Assembly: GCF_000313915.1 (NCBI RefSeq)
Contig: NZ_AMYT01000011.1
Location: forward strand, 124,001 to 188,000
Reading direction: 5' to 3'
Origin: Catellicoccus marimammalium M35/04/3
Lineage (GTDB): Bacteria; Bacillota; Bacilli; Lactobacillales; Catellicoccaceae
DNA length: 64,000 bases
The number at the start of each line of letters is the position of its first letter. The first letter of the stretch is position 1. The translations under genes were made by a program, and so were the position numbers. The notes under the pieces were generated by a model. That model made no database searches. It was given only the letters and a program-made list of their open reading frames with translations, and was not told the DNA's origin. Shown piece after piece: positions 63,660 through 64,000 of this stretch.

Positions 63660-64000
63660 TATTTCTTTAAAGCAACAAGATCATCGAATTATTATTGAAA
63701 ATGAATATTTAACCTTAGTTACGCATCCTAAATCTGCTCGAATTGAAAAATTATATGTTGTAGATAAAAAAGGAAAAAAAGAAAACGTAGTTCTTAACTA
63801 TGATGATGAAGTTCATTGGATTGCAGATGAATTTTGTTTTGGAGCAACGGTTGGACCAGTAGCTGGAAGAATTGCTAATGGCGAGTATCGCAATTATCAA
63901 CTAGAAAAAAACGATGGAAAAAATACACTTCACAGTGGATCTTTTGGATATCACAAGCAAAAGTTTTTATTAGAAAAAATGGATTGTACAGATCGTTATG
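63649..64000 (+). CDS. malM: Aldose/maltose 1-epimerase (partial, runs off the window)
   Basis: Galactose mutarotase-like protein; 117 residues are seen before the window ends. GATVGPVAGRIANGEY and the N-terminal active-site stretch NTLHSGSFGYHKQ near residue 103 are the epimerase signature. In enterococcal maltose operons such an epimerase (MalM) follows the beta-phosphoglucomutase gene. It overlaps malB by 11 bases. Maltose phosphorylase is expected further on but is not in the window. Confidence 0.88.
   Translation, partial: MSHNISLKQQDHRIIIENEYLTLVTHPKSARIEKLYVVDKKGKKENVVLNYDDEVHWIADEFCFGATVGPVAGRIANGEYRNYQLEKNDGKNTLHSGSFGYHKQKFLLEKMDCTDRY

Overview
The window looks like chromosomal DNA of a low-GC Gram-positive of the order Lactobacillales, most like an Enterococcaceae relative. 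The evidence is AT-rich coding sequence, strong AGGAGG ribosome binding sites, TTG/GTG starts, separate coaB and coaC genes, a parE-parC pair, a PTS/MapP-type maltose route and Gram-positive housekeeping genes. A bile salt hydrolase-type enzyme suggests an intestinal host, but the species cannot be fixed from this sequence.

Layout. 1-7.9 kb: tail of an unknown gene, glpK-galE, secA, prfB (with its programmed +1 frameshift), ftsE-ftsX. 8-16.3 kb: a 14-TM drug exporter behind a folded leader, cardiolipin synthase, and a phosphate uptake operon pstS-pstC-pstA-pstB-pstB-phoU. 16.3-24.9 kb: an OpuC/EgtUV-like ABC importer, a bile salt hydrolase-type enzyme, transketolase, a small membrane protein, aminopeptidase PepS, a TetR-like regulator and a flavodoxin. 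25-32.8 kb: map-yihY, tagO-like transferase, CobW-type GTPase, two hypothetical or HAD genes, a PepSY-like lipoprotein and a purine-type permease. 36.3-55.5 kb: a tiny DUF2929 membrane gene, dnaE, pfkA-pyk, plsY, parE-parC-coaB-coaC, a DUF2187 gene, aroK-degV, uspA, a GH25-like protein, a DUF2829 (Tad2-like)-SDR pair, queT under a preQ1-II riboswitch, and der. 59.7-64 kb: a maltose locus with malT-mapP(-DUF805) facing away from malB-malM, with LacI-type operators between.

Two accessory segments interrupt this ordinary backbone. (1) At 32.86-36.26 kb, a 3.4-kb block with a drug-type MFS exporter and two proteins I cannot assign lies between two identical 42-bp copies of one terminator. The ancestral order permease-terminator-DUF2929-dnaE is easily reconstructed. 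(2) At 55.4-59.7 kb, a 127-bp stretch covering the last 26 codons of der plus its terminator is repeated 4.2 kb downstream. Between the copies are degenerate phage lysogeny-module genes: a truncated S24/CI repressor, a broken DUF4352-like membrane protein, a coiled-coil lipoprotein, a small basic phage protein, winged-helix and excisionase-like proteins. This is best read as a decayed integrative element that used the 3' end of der as its attachment site. No integrase remains.

Regulatory sequences that can be read directly include the RF2 frameshift site, the preQ1-II riboswitch, operator-like palindromes at bsh, the DUF2187 gene and the maltose promoters, a PurBox-like pair before the purine permease, TTACAA repeats before pstS, and many bidirectional terminators. 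No tRNA, rRNA, CRISPR array or intact transposase was seen.
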